64,000 bases of DNA. Source: Pseudomonas sp. RGM2987. Its GTDB lineage: Bacteria > Pseudomonadota > Gammaproteobacteria > Pseudomonadales > Pseudomonadaceae. The stretch is taken from the NCBI RefSeq assembly GCF_022952855.1, contig NZ_JALJDX010000212.1:1-64000 (forward strand). The letters are read 5' to 3'. Made by a program: the position numbers and the translations under genes. Below the pieces are notes generated by a model, which saw only the letters and a list, made by a program, of their open reading frames with translations, did not search any database and was not told where the DNA came from. Below, piece after piece: positions 57,250 through 64,000 of this stretch; position 1 is the stretch's first letter; each line of letters opens with the position of its first letter.

Positions 57250-59259
57250 ATGCCCCGCTCCACCGACAGCAACACCACCCTGTCCCTCACCGCCGCCACA
57301 TTGGCGGCGCTGTACCCTGATTCACTGTCCGGCGAAGAGCGCCTCAACGCCTTGGGCTCGCACATCCTCAACGGCATCAATGACGGTGCTTCGCTAACCC
57401 TTACCACCGCCGTCGCCAGCCATGTCACCACCACCCTGCACAAGGACGCGCTGTTGCGCCCGATGGATTGGCTGGTCGCCGAGATCCGCCAGCTTCCCGC
57501 CGACGCCACCGCCGAGCGCTATCAACTGCTGCTCAGGCCCTGGCTCTGGTGGCTGAGCCTGGCCAGCAGCAACCGCGTGTTCCAGAACCTCGCGACGTCG
57601 GACATCGTCACCACGATCTTCAAGGCCCACGGTTTTACCGACTTCCAGCTCAAGCTCAGCGGCAGCTACACGCCACGGGAGTATTGCGTGCAGTACGCTG
57701 AAACCGACCTGGCCTTCGTTTCACGGTTGATGGAAGAAGACGGGATCTTCTGGTTTTTCAGCCACGAAGCCGGCAAGCACACCCTGGTCCTGGCCGACAG
57801 CAACGACGCCTTCGCGCCCATCCCCAACGGCCCGACGGTGAACTACCTCGGGCAGAAACTGGGCGAACGGGAACTGCACGGCATCCGCTCGGGGCAGGTA
57901 TGCCTGCAAGCGGTGGCCGGGGTTTACCAGGCGACGGACTACGAATTCACCACGCCGACCACCTCGCTGTTCAGCCAGGCCGAGGCTGTGGCCGGGCCCG
58001 CCTCGATGTACGAGCATCCCGGCGGTTATACCGCCAAGGCCCAGGGTGATTCGTTGACCAAGCAACGGGTCGACGGCCTGCGCAGCCAGGAAAAGCGCTT
58101 TGTCGGAGAAAGCGATTGCCGCTGGTTGGTGCCTGGCTACTGGTTCACCCTCGCCGGCCATGAAGACACCACGCTGAATATCGACTGGGTGGTGATTTCG
58201 GTCAGCCACGAGGCCAGTCACGACAGCTATCGCAACCGCTTCGAAGCGATCCCCAAGGCCACGACCTACAGGCCGGCCCGGGTCACGTCGAAACCGCGCA
58301 TGCACACCCAGACGGCATTGGTGGTGGGCAAGGCCGGCGAGGAAATCTGGACCGATGAATACGGGCGGATCAAGTTGCAGTTCCCCTGGGACCGCACCGG
58401 CAAGAACGACGAAACCTCGTCCTGCTGGGTGCGGGTGGTGTTGCCCTGGAGCGGCAAGGGCTTTGGCATGCAATTCGTACCGCGGATCGGCCAGGAGGTT
58501 ATCGTCACCTTCATCGATGGCGACCCGGACCGCCCACTGGTGACCGGCTGCGTCTACAACGGCGACAACGCCCTGCCCTACGCGCTGCCGGCGAACCAGA
58601 CCCAGTCCGGGATCAAGACCAACTCGTCCAAGGGCGGCGGCGGTTTCAACGAGTTGCGTTTCGAGGACAAGAAAGATGCCGAGGAGGTGTTCCTTCAGGC
58701 CCAGAAAGATTTCAACATCAACGTACTCAACGACACTACCGCCATCGTTGGCCATGACGAAACCCTCACGGTGCAGAACGCCCGCACGCGCACGGTCAAG
58801 GACGGCGACGAAACCGTCACCCTGGAGAAAGGCAAGCGCAGCGTGACGATCCAGACCGGCAGCGACAGCCTCGATGTGAAAGACACCCGCACCGTCACCG
58901 TGGGTTCGGACCAGAATCACAGCACCGGGGGCAACTACACCAGCAAGGTCAGCGGCAACTATGAACTGACGGTGGACGGCAACCTGACGATCAAGGTCAG
59001 CGGCACCCTGACCCTGCAAAGCGGCGGCAGCTTCGCGATCAAGAGCGGCGCAGACCTGGCAGCCCAGGCCAGCACCTCCATCAGCCAGAAGGCCGGCACA
59101 GCCTTGAGCAACCAGGCCGGTACTTCACTGGAAAACAAGGCCGGCACCACCCTGACCAACGACGCCGGCATCAGCCTGGTGAACAAGGCGGCCGCCGAGC
59201 AGACCGTGGACGGCGGCGGCATGCTGACGATCAAGGGCGGCCTGGTGAAGGTCAACTGA
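57250..59259 (+). CDS. vgrG: Type VI secretion spike protein VgrG (TssI)
   Basis: Trimeric tail spike carried on the tip of the Hcp tube, 669 residues. The gp27-like part (YAETDLAFVSRLMEEDGIFWFF) is followed by the gp5 OB-fold (EEIWTDEYGRIKLQFPWDR). A beta-helix needle is built of short repeats (KAGTAL, QAGTSL, KAGTTL, DAGISL) and ends at residue 669. There is no C-terminal effector domain, so cargo must be non-covalent. The start MPRSTDSN at 57250 follows the EEP gene by four bases; the frame opens at 57181. Confidence 0.95.
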   Translation: MPRSTDSNTTLSLTAATLAALYPDSLSGEERLNALGSHILNGINDGASLTLTTAVASHVTTTLHKDALLRPMDWLVAEIRQLPADATAERYQLLLRPWLWWLSLASSNRVFQNLATSDIVTTIFKAHGFTDFQLKLSGSYTPREYCVQYAETDLAFVSRLMEEDGIFWFFSHEAGKHTLVLADSNDAFAPIPNGPTVNYLGQKLGERELHGIRSGQVCLQAVAGVYQATDYEFTTPTTSLFSQAEAVAGPASMYEHPGGYTAKAQGDSLTKQRVDGLRSQEKRFVGESDCRWLVPGYWFTLAGHEDTTLNIDWVVISVSHEASHDSYRNRFEAIPKATTYRPARVTSKPRMHTQTALVVGKAGEEIWTDEYGRIKLQFPWDRTGKNDETSSCWVRVVLPWSGKGFGMQFVPRIGQEVIVTFIDGDPDRPLVTGCVYNGDNALPYALPANQTQSGIKTNSSKGGGGFNELRFEDKKDAEEVFLQAQKDFNINVLNDTTAIVGHDETLTVQNARTRTVKDGDETVTLEKGKRSVTIQTGSDSLDVKDTRTVTVGSDQNHSTGGNYTSKVSGNYELTVDGNLTIKVSGTLTLQSGGSFAIKSGADLAAQASTSISQKAGTALSNQAGTSLENKAGTTLTNDAGISLVNKAAAEQTVDGGGMLTIKGGLVKVN

Positions 59260-59271
59260 CGGGAGCGCACG

Positions 59272-59814
59272 ATGGCTTCGAAAAAACTCGAGGTGGAACG
59301 GAACGACAGCCAGCTCGACGGACAGTTGGTGGACGGTCGCCTCGACGGCCCGCTGCAGATAGCGGAAGCCGGGCGCACGCAAGCGAAACTCAACTATCAA
59401 CACGGCGAGCTGCACGGCAGCAGCAGCCTGTATCACCCGAACGGTAAGGTCTCCGCGGTCTTGCCATTCGTGAACGGCAAGCTGCACGGTATGGCGAGTT
59501 TTTATGCCGCCGAAGGCGGGTTGCAGCGCCAGGCCAGCTACCGCGCCGGATTGCTGCACGGTGAGGCAAACAATTACTTTCCCGATGGGCAACTGGCCGA
59601 AGCCGAGTTCTATCGCGACGGCGTGCGCGATGGCCGCTATCGCCGCCTGCACCCCAACGGCAAGCCCGCCGTCGAGGCCCGCTACCTCAACGGCCAACTG
59701 CTGGAACCGGCCCACGCCTACGCCGAAGACGGCCGGCCACTGGACGCCGAGGGCAAGCCAATCTCCCGACTGCGCTGGTGGTTCCGGCGCTGGAACGACC
59801 CGGCGCAGGCTTGA
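59272..59814 (+). CDS. MORN-repeat (YwqK-like) protein
   Basis: A 180-residue protein built of repeated MORN-like units such as LVDGRLDGP, GELHGSSSLYHPNGK, GKLHGMASFYAAEG and GLLHGEANNYFPDG. Such proteins occur in T6SS and toxin-immunity neighbourhoods, where some act as adaptors or antitoxins. It lies 12 bases after vgrG and ends with a basic WWFRRWND tail. Its role here (adaptor, chaperone or immunity protein) is not shown by the sequence. Confidence 0.85.
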   Translation: MASKKLEVERNDSQLDGQLVDGRLDGPLQIAEAGRTQAKLNYQHGELHGSSSLYHPNGKVSAVLPFVNGKLHGMASFYAAEGGLQRQASYRAGLLHGEANNYFPDGQLAEAEFYRDGVRDGRYRRLHPNGKPAVEARYLNGQLLEPAHAYAEDGRPLDAEGKPISRLRWWFRRWNDPAQA

Positions 59815-59919
59815 ACACACCGGGGACCTGCCCAGCATAGATTTCCGCCCACCTGAGATCCCACAGGGGGATGTGGACCCACACAGTTCTGCGCGCAAAT
59901 CCATGGGGCTGGTGGTTAG

Positions 59920-60315
59920 TCAGGGAATCAACATCTGCACCTGCCCCGGCACCACAATCTTGATCACCCCGGCCCACGTGCACATCAAGGTGCTATTGGC
60001 GTCGATGGCCGGCATGTTGCCCAGCAGCAAGGTGGGGGCGCCGCCCGGTATCCAGGGTGCGGCGGTGGCGGGAATGCACGGCATGGGGGTCAGCACGCCC
60101 AGTGCCGCCGCGGTTGCAGCCGCTACGGTGGGATTGGCCAGGCTCATGCACATGCCAAACGTGGTGATGTTCACCAACGGGATGTGATCCATGATGTTCG
60201 CTGCCGGCATTCCACCGGTCAGCATTCGATTGACCGGCAATACATTGAGCACCGCCGGGGCCGCGCCGAAGCTGCATTGCAAGGTGGCGGTGCTGCAGAC
60301 CTGTGGGGATCCCAT
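59920..60315 (-). CDS. DUF4280 family PAAR-like spike-tip protein
   Basis: A 131-residue protein of the DUF4280 family, which is PAAR-like and expected to cap VgrG. Visible features are QVCSTATLQCSFG, LTGGMPAANIMDHIPLVNI, GVLTPMPCIPATAAPW and a closing MCTWAGVIKIVVPGQ. The conserved Cys residues are possible metal ligands. It is on the opposite strand to vgrG and the MORN gene, with its own AAGGAG ribosome site. The frame opens at 60342; MGSPQVCS at 60315 is the start. Confidence 0.85.
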   Translation of the reverse strand: MGSPQVCSTATLQCSFGAAPAVLNVLPVNRMLTGGMPAANIMDHIPLVNITTFGMCMSLANPTVAAATAAALGVLTPMPCIPATAAPWIPGGAPTLLLGNMPAIDANSTLMCTWAGVIKIVVPGQVQMLIP

Positions 60316-60512
60316 CGGGATGACTCTCCTTGAAAGCGACACCCCTGAACCTTAGCTGGTCCAGGCCCGCCCCGCCCGCCACGATGCATCAGGCCCGATG
60401 ATTATCCTGCAACACGCTAACCTATAAGACCCCGGCGTGCTTGTGACGCCTCCCACGCGCCATTAGATTAGCCAATGATTGATGGCCTCCAGAATAAGCA
60501 GAAGGGATAAGC

Positions 60513-61580
60513 ATGGCGTTTACTGATCAGTCCACCCGCGTGCGCGACGGTGAAGAACTCGATGCCAACCTGATCGACCCGTACCTCAAGGCCCATATTC
60601 CAGGCCTGACCGGCCTGCCACGGATCAGCCAGTTTCCCGGTGGCGCTTCGAACCTGACCTACCTGCTGGAATACCCCGAGCAGGAATTCGTCCTGCGCCG
60701 TCCACCATTCGGCCATAAGGCCAAGTCCGCCCACGACATGGGCCGTGAATTCCGCATCCTCAATCAATTGCGCGACGGCTTCCCGTACTGCCCGAAAGCC
60801 TATGTGCATTGCACCGACGAGTCGGTGATCGGCGCCGAGTTCTATGTCATGGAACGGGTCAAGGGCATCATCCTGCGCTCCGACCTGCCGCCGGAACTGG
60901 GCTTCGACCCCGCCCGCACCGAAGCGCTGTGCAAGAGCTTCATCGACCGGCTCGTCGAGTTGCACCGGGTCGACTACAACGCCTGCGGCCTGGCCGACCT
61001 GGGCAAGCCCGAAGGCTACGTGGCGCGGCAGATCCGCGGCTGGAGCGAGCGCTACGAAAAAGCCCTGACCCCCGACGCGCCGAAATGGGAGGCGGTCAAG
61101 GCCTGGCTCAACGACAAGATGCCGGCCGACCACCCGACCTCGAGCATCGTCCACAACGACTATCGCTTCGACAACGTGATCCTCGACCCGCAAAACCCGA
61201 TGCAGATCATCGGCGTACTGGACTGGGAGCTGACCACCCTCGGCGATCCATTGATGGACCTGGGCAACAGCCTCGCCTACTGGATCGAGGCCGACGACCC
61301 GGCACCGGTGCAATTGATGCGCCGCCAGCCCAGCCACGCACCGGGCATGCTGACCCGCCGCGAATTCGTCGACTACTACGCCGAGCGCGCCGGAATCCGC
61401 ATCGACAATTTCGATTTCTACTACACCTACGGTCTGTTCCGCCTGGCCGGCATCGTCCAGCAGATCTACTACCGCTTCTTCCACGGCCAGACCCAGGACA
61501 AACGCTTCGCGCAGTTCGTTCAGATGAACAAACTGCTGGAGCAGATGAGCCTGCAGGTCATCGGCAAATCCACGCTTTGA
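60513..61580 (+). CDS. Phosphotransferase family protein (APH/ACAD10-like)
   Basis: Kinase-like protein of the aminoglycoside phosphotransferase superfamily, 355 residues. The catalytic loop HNDYRFDN and metal-binding LDWELTTLGDP are present. Relatives act with acyl-CoA dehydrogenases and may phosphorylate 4-hydroxy acids for degradation, which is inferred from the ACAD10/11 family. A short-chain dehydrogenase follows after 24 bases, so both probably serve one catabolic step. Confidence 0.9.
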   Translation: MAFTDQSTRVRDGEELDANLIDPYLKAHIPGLTGLPRISQFPGGASNLTYLLEYPEQEFVLRRPPFGHKAKSAHDMGREFRILNQLRDGFPYCPKAYVHCTDESVIGAEFYVMERVKGIILRSDLPPELGFDPARTEALCKSFIDRLVELHRVDYNACGLADLGKPEGYVARQIRGWSERYEKALTPDAPKWEAVKAWLNDKMPADHPTSSIVHNDYRFDNVILDPQNPMQIIGVLDWELTTLGDPLMDLGNSLAYWIEADDPAPVQLMRRQPSHAPGMLTRREFVDYYAERAGIRIDNFDFYYTYGLFRLAGIVQQIYYRFFHGQTQDKRFAQFVQMNKLLEQMSLQVIGKSTL

Positions 61581-61604
61581 GCGCACTCAGAATAAGGAAA
61601 CAGC

Positions 61605-62372
61605 ATGTCCAAGACTCAGTTGTTCGACCTCGACGGTAAGATCGCTTTCGTGTCCGGCGCCAGCCGTGGCATCGGTGAGGCCATTGCCAAGTTGCTGGCC
61701 CAGCAAGGCGCCCATGTGATCGTTTCCAGCCGCAAGCTCGACGGTTGCCAACATGTGGCCGACGCCATCATCGCCGCTGGCGGCAAGGCCACGGCCATCG
61801 CCTGCCACATCGGGGAAATGGAGCAGATCAGCCAGGTATTCGCCGGCATCCGCGAGCAGTTCGGGCGCCTGGACATCCTGGTGAACAACGCGGCCACCAA
61901 CCCGCAATTCTGCAACGTGCTGGACACCGACCTGAGCGCTTTCCAGAAAACCGTCGATGTGAACATTCGCGGCTATTTCTTCATGTCGGTGGAAGCCGGT
62001 AAGCTGATGCGCGAGAACGGCGGCGGCAGCATCATCAACGTCGCATCGATCAACGGCATCTCCCCGGGGATTTTCCAGGGCATCTACTCGGTGACCAAGG
62101 CGGCGGTGATCAACATGACCAAGGTCTTCGCCAAGGAGTGCGCGCAGTTCGGCATCCGCTGCAACGCCTTGCTGCCAGGCCTGACCGACACCAAGTTCGC
62201 CTCGGCGCTGGTCAAGAACGACGCCATCCTGAAAACCGCCCTGGCGCAAATCCCGCTCAAGCGCGTGGCCGACCCGAGCGAAATGGCCGGCGCGGTGCTG
62301 TACCTGGCCAGCGATGCGTCGAGCTATACCACCGGCGTGGCGCTGAATGTGGATGGTGGGTTTCTTTCCTGA
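61605..62372 (+). CDS. Short-chain dehydrogenase/reductase (SDR)
   Basis: NAD(P)-dependent oxidoreductase of 255 residues. The cofactor loop SGASRGIG, the NNAA motif, the catalytic Ser in NVASINGIS and the Tyr-x3-Lys in YSVTKAA are present. Substrate unknown. It forms an operon with the phosphotransferase gene and is followed by a REP pair. Confidence 0.93.
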   Translation: MSKTQLFDLDGKIAFVSGASRGIGEAIAKLLAQQGAHVIVSSRKLDGCQHVADAIIAAGGKATAIACHIGEMEQISQVFAGIREQFGRLDILVNNAATNPQFCNVLDTDLSAFQKTVDVNIRGYFFMSVEAGKLMRENGGGSIINVASINGISPGIFQGIYSVTKAAVINMTKVFAKECAQFGIRCNALLPGLTDTKFASALVKNDAILKTALAQIPLKRVADPSEMAGAVLYLASDASSYTTGVALNVDGGFLS

Positions 62373-62386
62373 CCCCACATTTTCCC

Positions 62387-62474
62387 TGTGGGAGCGGGCT
62401 TGCTCGCGAAAGCGGTATCAGACGACTGAGAGGGTGACTGACTCACCGCATTCGCGAGCAAGCCCGCTCCCACA
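62387..62474. repeat. REP pair (TTGCTCGCGA family)
   Basis: Inverted TGTGGGAGCGGGCTTGCTCG units about 40 bases apart after the SDR gene. It is the first REP after the T6SS region. Confidence 0.92.
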
Positions 62475-62498
62475 AGGTTTCGCCTCAACTACACAAAT

Positions 62499-62541
62499 GA
62501 ATATTTATTCCAATATTTGCAATTGGCGAATATTTATTCCA
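62499..62541 (+). promoter_or_regulatory. Paired direct repeat GAATATTTATTCCA, candidate operator
   Basis: Two identical 14-base copies (62499-62512 and 62528-62541), 29 bases apart, in an AT-rich stretch upstream of the Gfo/Idh gene. Three helical turns between copies fits a regulator binding on one DNA face. Regulator unknown. Confidence 0.5.
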
Positions 62542-62542
62542 T

Positions 62543-62582
62543 AAAGAGCCCTCCTGAACATAACAATTCAAAAGGGCTCTTT
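62543..62582 (+). promoter_or_regulatory. Hairpin covering the ribosome site of the Gfo/Idh gene
   Basis: Perfect 10-base inverted repeat AAAGAGCCCT / AGGGCTCTTT with a 20-base loop. The second arm contains the likely ribosome-binding AGGG and ends three bases before the ATG at 62586. It could also work as a terminator-like element, but it has only a short T run. Confidence 0.55.
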
Positions 62583-62585
62583 CTC

Positions 62586-63701
62586 ATGCGCGAACTCGGC
62601 ATCGGTCTGATTGGCACCGGCTTCATGGGCCGTGCCCATGCCTTGGCATTCAACAATGCCAAAGCGGTGTTCGACCTCCCCCTGAACCTGACACTGGCGG
62701 CACTGGCCGACGCCGATCCGCAGCGTGCCCGGCAATGTGCCCGGAGCTGGGGCTTCGAGACGGCTCACAGCGACTGGCAACAACTGATCGACGACCCAAA
62801 GGTCAATCTGATCGCCATTACCACGCCCAACCACCTGCATTTCCCGATGGCCATGGCGGCGTTGGCGGCGGGCAAGCCGGTCTATTGCGAAAAGCCCCTG
62901 GCGGTCTCCCTCGAACAGGCCGACCAGATGCGCCAGGCGGCTAAGGCGGCTGGCGTGGTCACGCGGGTCGGCTACAACTACCAGCACAACCCGATCATCC
63001 AACTGGCGCGGGAGATGATCCAGCGCGGAGACCTGGGACAGATCATCAGTTTCCAAGGCGAGTTCAGCGAAGACTTCATGGCCGATCCAACCTCGCCGTG
63101 GTCATGGCGTTGCGAGGCGGCCCATGCCGGTGGCGCGTTGGCCGACCTGGGCAGCCATTTATTGGCGATGGCCCGTCATCTCTTGGGCGACGTCGAGGCA
63201 GTGGCCGCCGATAGCCAGACCGTGCACACCCAGCGCCCCGCCAGCGCCGGAAGTCTCGAACAACGCACCATCGCGGTGGACGACCAGGTCCACGCCCTGC
63301 TGCGTTTCGCCAATGGCGCCCGTGGCACAGTGAGCAGCAGTTGGCTCAAGCATGGCTACAAGAACCACCTGGCGTTCGAGATCAGCGGCACCCTCGGCAC
63401 ACTCTCGTTCGATCAGGAGCGGCTCAATGAACTGCGCCTGTGTCGCGCCGGCCAGGCTGGTTTCCAGCGCCTGCTGGCCGGCCCGGACCTACCGGGTTAT
63501 GCCGCCTTCAGCCCGGCCGCCGGGCACCAGTTGGGCTACAACGAGTTGAAGACTCTGGAGGTTCAGGAGTTGCTCATGGCCCTGGGCGGCGAAGGTGGCG
63601 GCGGGACGGATTTCGAAGAGGCCTGGGCAGTGGAACGGCTCGCGGCGGCGATTCGCCTGGCGGCGCGGGAGCAACGTTGGGTGAGGGTTAGCCAATTGTG
63701 A
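62586..63701 (+). CDS. Gfo/Idh/MocA family oxidoreductase
   Basis: NAD(P)-dependent sugar or inositol-type dehydrogenase of 371 residues. The Rossmann loop GLIGTGFMGRAHA is at the N-terminus, with the conserved EKPLA motif and a GGALADLGSHLLAMARHL segment in the C-terminal domain. Substrate not evident. The frame opens at 62517; the ATG at 62586 sits directly after a hairpin. No partner sugar gene is nearby. Confidence 0.92.
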   Translation: MRELGIGLIGTGFMGRAHALAFNNAKAVFDLPLNLTLAALADADPQRARQCARSWGFETAHSDWQQLIDDPKVNLIAITTPNHLHFPMAMAALAAGKPVYCEKPLAVSLEQADQMRQAAKAAGVVTRVGYNYQHNPIIQLAREMIQRGDLGQIISFQGEFSEDFMADPTSPWSWRCEAAHAGGALADLGSHLLAMARHLLGDVEAVAADSQTVHTQRPASAGSLEQRTIAVDDQVHALLRFANGARGTVSSSWLKHGYKNHLAFEISGTLGTLSFDQERLNELRLCRAGQAGFQRLLAGPDLPGYAAFSPAAGHQLGYNELKTLEVQELLMALGGEGGGGTDFEEAWAVERLAAAIRLAAREQRWVRVSQL

Positions 63702-63786
63702 CCCTCCACTGATTCAGGCTGTGGACACTGTCATGGTGGGAGAAATAGGCCCTGCGCCGTTTTCTTATTCCATTATCGGCTAGAGA

Positions 63787-63804
63787 ACTGTCAACTCTGA
63801 CAGT
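63787..63804. promoter_or_regulatory. Palindrome upstream of the toxin gene, candidate operator
   Basis: Perfect 7-base dyad ACTGTCA-ACTC-TGACAGT, 60 bases before the start of the Tc-toxin gene. A regulator-binding site is likely but unidentified. Confidence 0.45.
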
Positions 63805-63863
63805 GGTTGAAGCGCCTGATCGGCGCGAAATTAGCGCTCTGCACACTTGCACAGAGCCTGGCA

Positions 63864-64000
63864 ATGGATCAACCGGAACGCTTGAGCATCACCCCGCCTT
63901 CGTTGCCAAAGGGCGGCGGTGCCATCCAGAGCATCGGCAAAGGCTGGGGCGAAGTGGGCTCCACCGGCAAGGCCTCCTTCGACCTGCCGCTGCCGATCTC
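63864..64000 (+). CDS. SpvB/TcB-type insecticidal toxin complex protein (N-terminus, cut by window end)
   Basis: Only the first 45 codons and part of the next are in the window. The protein starts MDQPERLSITPPSLPKGGG and continues into a GWGEVGSTGKASFDLPLPI segment. The phrase LPKGGGAI followed by LPLPI is the characteristic opening of the TcB/SpvB family of Tc insecticidal toxin subunits. The frame stays open to the last base. The ribosome site before the ATG is weak. It begins 162 bases after the Gfo/Idh gene. Function is from established family knowledge; the full gene must be seen to confirm it. Confidence 0.82.
   Translation, partial: MDQPERLSITPPSLPKGGGAIQSIGKGWGEVGSTGKASFDLPLPI

Noticed and set aside
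57250..59259. Effector domain at the VgrG C-terminus
   Set aside because: The protein ends in the short needle repeats (AGTxL type) with no added domain.

Overview
The window is chromosomal DNA from a GC-rich gammaproteobacterium, almost certainly a member of the Pseudomonas fluorescens group. The evidence is the gene families present (PepN, NadK, AcnB, MltD, MiaE, the YejABEF-type transporter, a complete type VI secretion system) and two families of short palindromic REP repeats typical of these genomes. One REP family has the core GGGAGCTTGCTCCC and the other GGAGCGGGCTTGCTC. They sit in more than ten intergenic gaps.

Layout. Positions 1-6.6 kb hold a tightly packed leftward run: nadK, a metallophosphatase, a rhomboid protease, a DUF1315 gene, a DUF2797 gene and pepN. 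Positions 6.7-12.2 kb hold a DUF1853 gene, an arsRB pair, an FMN reductase, a small conserved ORF, a LysR regulator and a GNAT acetyltransferase. Positions 12.5-17.2 kb hold dnaQ, rnhA and a methyltransferase, divergent from gloB and mltD. Positions 17.3-25.5 kb hold a rightward operon with two paralogous peptide-binding proteins, yejB, yejE, yejF and fabI, closed by a clear terminator. Positions 26-40.2 kb are mixed: a GAF-GGDEF protein, AraC and LysE genes, a glycine-rich secreted protein, ada-alkA, a GFA protein, miaE, a universal stress gene behind a perfect ANR box, a DUF1289 gene, acnB with a long folded leader, an amino-acid transporter and a 2-hydroxyacid dehydrogenase. A MITE-like repeat at 40.2-40.4 kb supplies the stop codons of both flanking genes.

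Positions 40.4-60.3 kb hold a complete type VI secretion system, with all 13 core genes. tssA-M-L-K-J run leftward and tssB-C-hcp-E-F-G-clpV-vgrG run rightward. Accessory genes are an endonuclease/exonuclease/phosphatase-fold protein between clpV and vgrG (a candidate effector), a MORN-repeat protein and a DUF4280 PAAR-like tip protein. No REP repeat occurs between 39.2 and 62.4 kb.

Positions 60.5-63.7 kb hold an aminoglycoside-phosphotransferase-like gene with an SDR dehydrogenase, and a Gfo/Idh/MocA oxidoreductase whose start codon follows a hairpin. The last 137 bases encode the N-terminus of an SpvB/TcB-type insecticidal toxin complex protein that continues beyond the window.

No rRNA, tRNA, CRISPR array, transposase or prophage gene was seen. 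Gaps longer than 300 bases are 25512-25954 (terminator plus REPs), 34297-34703 (acnB promoter and leader) and 38879-39273 (one REP; otherwise only the presumed upstream regions of the flanking genes).
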